A model generated the notes under the pieces. It was not told where the DNA came from. It did not search any database and saw only the letters and a list, made by a program, of their open reading frames with translations. A stretch of 6,321 nucleotides of DNA from Deltaproteobacteria bacterium. Lineage in GTDB: Bacteria > Desulfobacterota > DSM-4660 > Desulfatiglandales > B25-G16. Position 1 is the first letter of the stretch. Each line of letters opens with the position of its first letter. Positions 6,246-6,321 of this stretch are shown here, piece by piece. Location: the NCBI GenBank assembly GCA_018400255.1, contig JAGYMO010000150.1, positions 1 to 6,321 on the forward strand. Direction: 5' to 3'. A program made the translations under genes and the position numbers.

Positions 6246-6321
6246 TTAGTGCGCCTCATCCCAGTTTTTCCCCCAGTTTATGTCCACCTTCAATGGAACA
6301 TTTAACGGATAAACGCTCTCC
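6246..6321 (-). CDS. polA: DNA polymerase I, C-terminal end (partial, truncated by window edge)
   Basis: The minus strand from 6320 reads 24 codons, ESVYPLNVPLKVDINWGKNW followed by DEAH, and then TAA at 6246-6248; base 6321 belongs to the preceding codon. The ending VPLKV followed by a variable stretch and then NWDEAH is the characteristic C terminus of family A bacterial DNA polymerase I (E. coli PolA ends in ENWDQAH), where His closes the polymerase domain. The enzyme fills gaps in repair and replaces Okazaki-fragment primers. Only the tail is inside the window, so presence of 5'-3' or 3'-5' exonuclease domains cannot be judged. It runs in the same direction as the activase cluster but is separated from it by 228 bases, so probably belongs to a different transcript. 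Confidence 0.9.
   Translation of the reverse strand, partial: ESVYPLNVPLKVDINWGKNWDEAH

Noticed and set aside
1..6321. Mobile element, CRISPR array or integration site, considered because a tRNA gene is present
   Set aside because: No transposase, integrase, terminal inverted repeats, regularly spaced repeats or duplicated tRNA 3' end is visible; the tRNA 3' end, where attachment sites usually lie, is outside the window.

Overview
The window is a compact bacterial region of moderate G+C, estimated by eye at low-to-mid 40s percent, with every supported gene on the minus strand. Read in the direction of transcription, from high to low coordinates, it holds: the last 24 codons of DNA polymerase I (polA); an AT-rich intergenic stretch of about 230 bases with a candidate promoter; a three-gene cluster; and the 5' two-thirds of a tRNA-Arg(UCU) gene cut by the window edge. 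The host is probably an anaerobe, because the two largest genes encode oxygen-sensitive iron-sulfur proteins of the 2-hydroxyacyl-CoA dehydratase/benzoyl-CoA reductase activator superfamily. The phylum cannot be assigned from this sequence alone.

The first two genes of the cluster form one biochemical unit. The 1027-residue protein (GTG start at 6017, strong GAGGAG ribosome binding site) carries two tandem BadF/BadG/BcrA/BcrD-type ATPase domains, each with both Cys residues that hold the [4Fe-4S] cluster in characterised activators. These are followed by a Cys-rich linker and a DUF2229/COG3580-type domain. The 456-residue protein that follows is of the COG3581 type, a Cys-rich relative of dehydratase subunits. 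In many bacteria these parts occur in a single chain of about 1400-1500 residues. Here they are divided by one in-frame TAA, and the downstream ATG lies in the same frame two codons beyond it. No substrate can be named. By family logic the pair should be an ATP-driven injector of low-potential electrons ('archerase') together with its acceptor.

The third gene encodes an RNase E/G family endoribonuclease of RNase G length. Its ATG directly abuts the TAA of the COG3581 gene, so translation is probably coupled. Its stop codon is only 9 bases before the tRNA-Arg 5' end, leaving no room for a terminator, so rng and the tRNA are probably co-transcribed. No mobile element, CRISPR array or phage gene is visible. 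The point of most interest is the split, orphan electron-injection system and its tight coupling to an RNA-processing gene.
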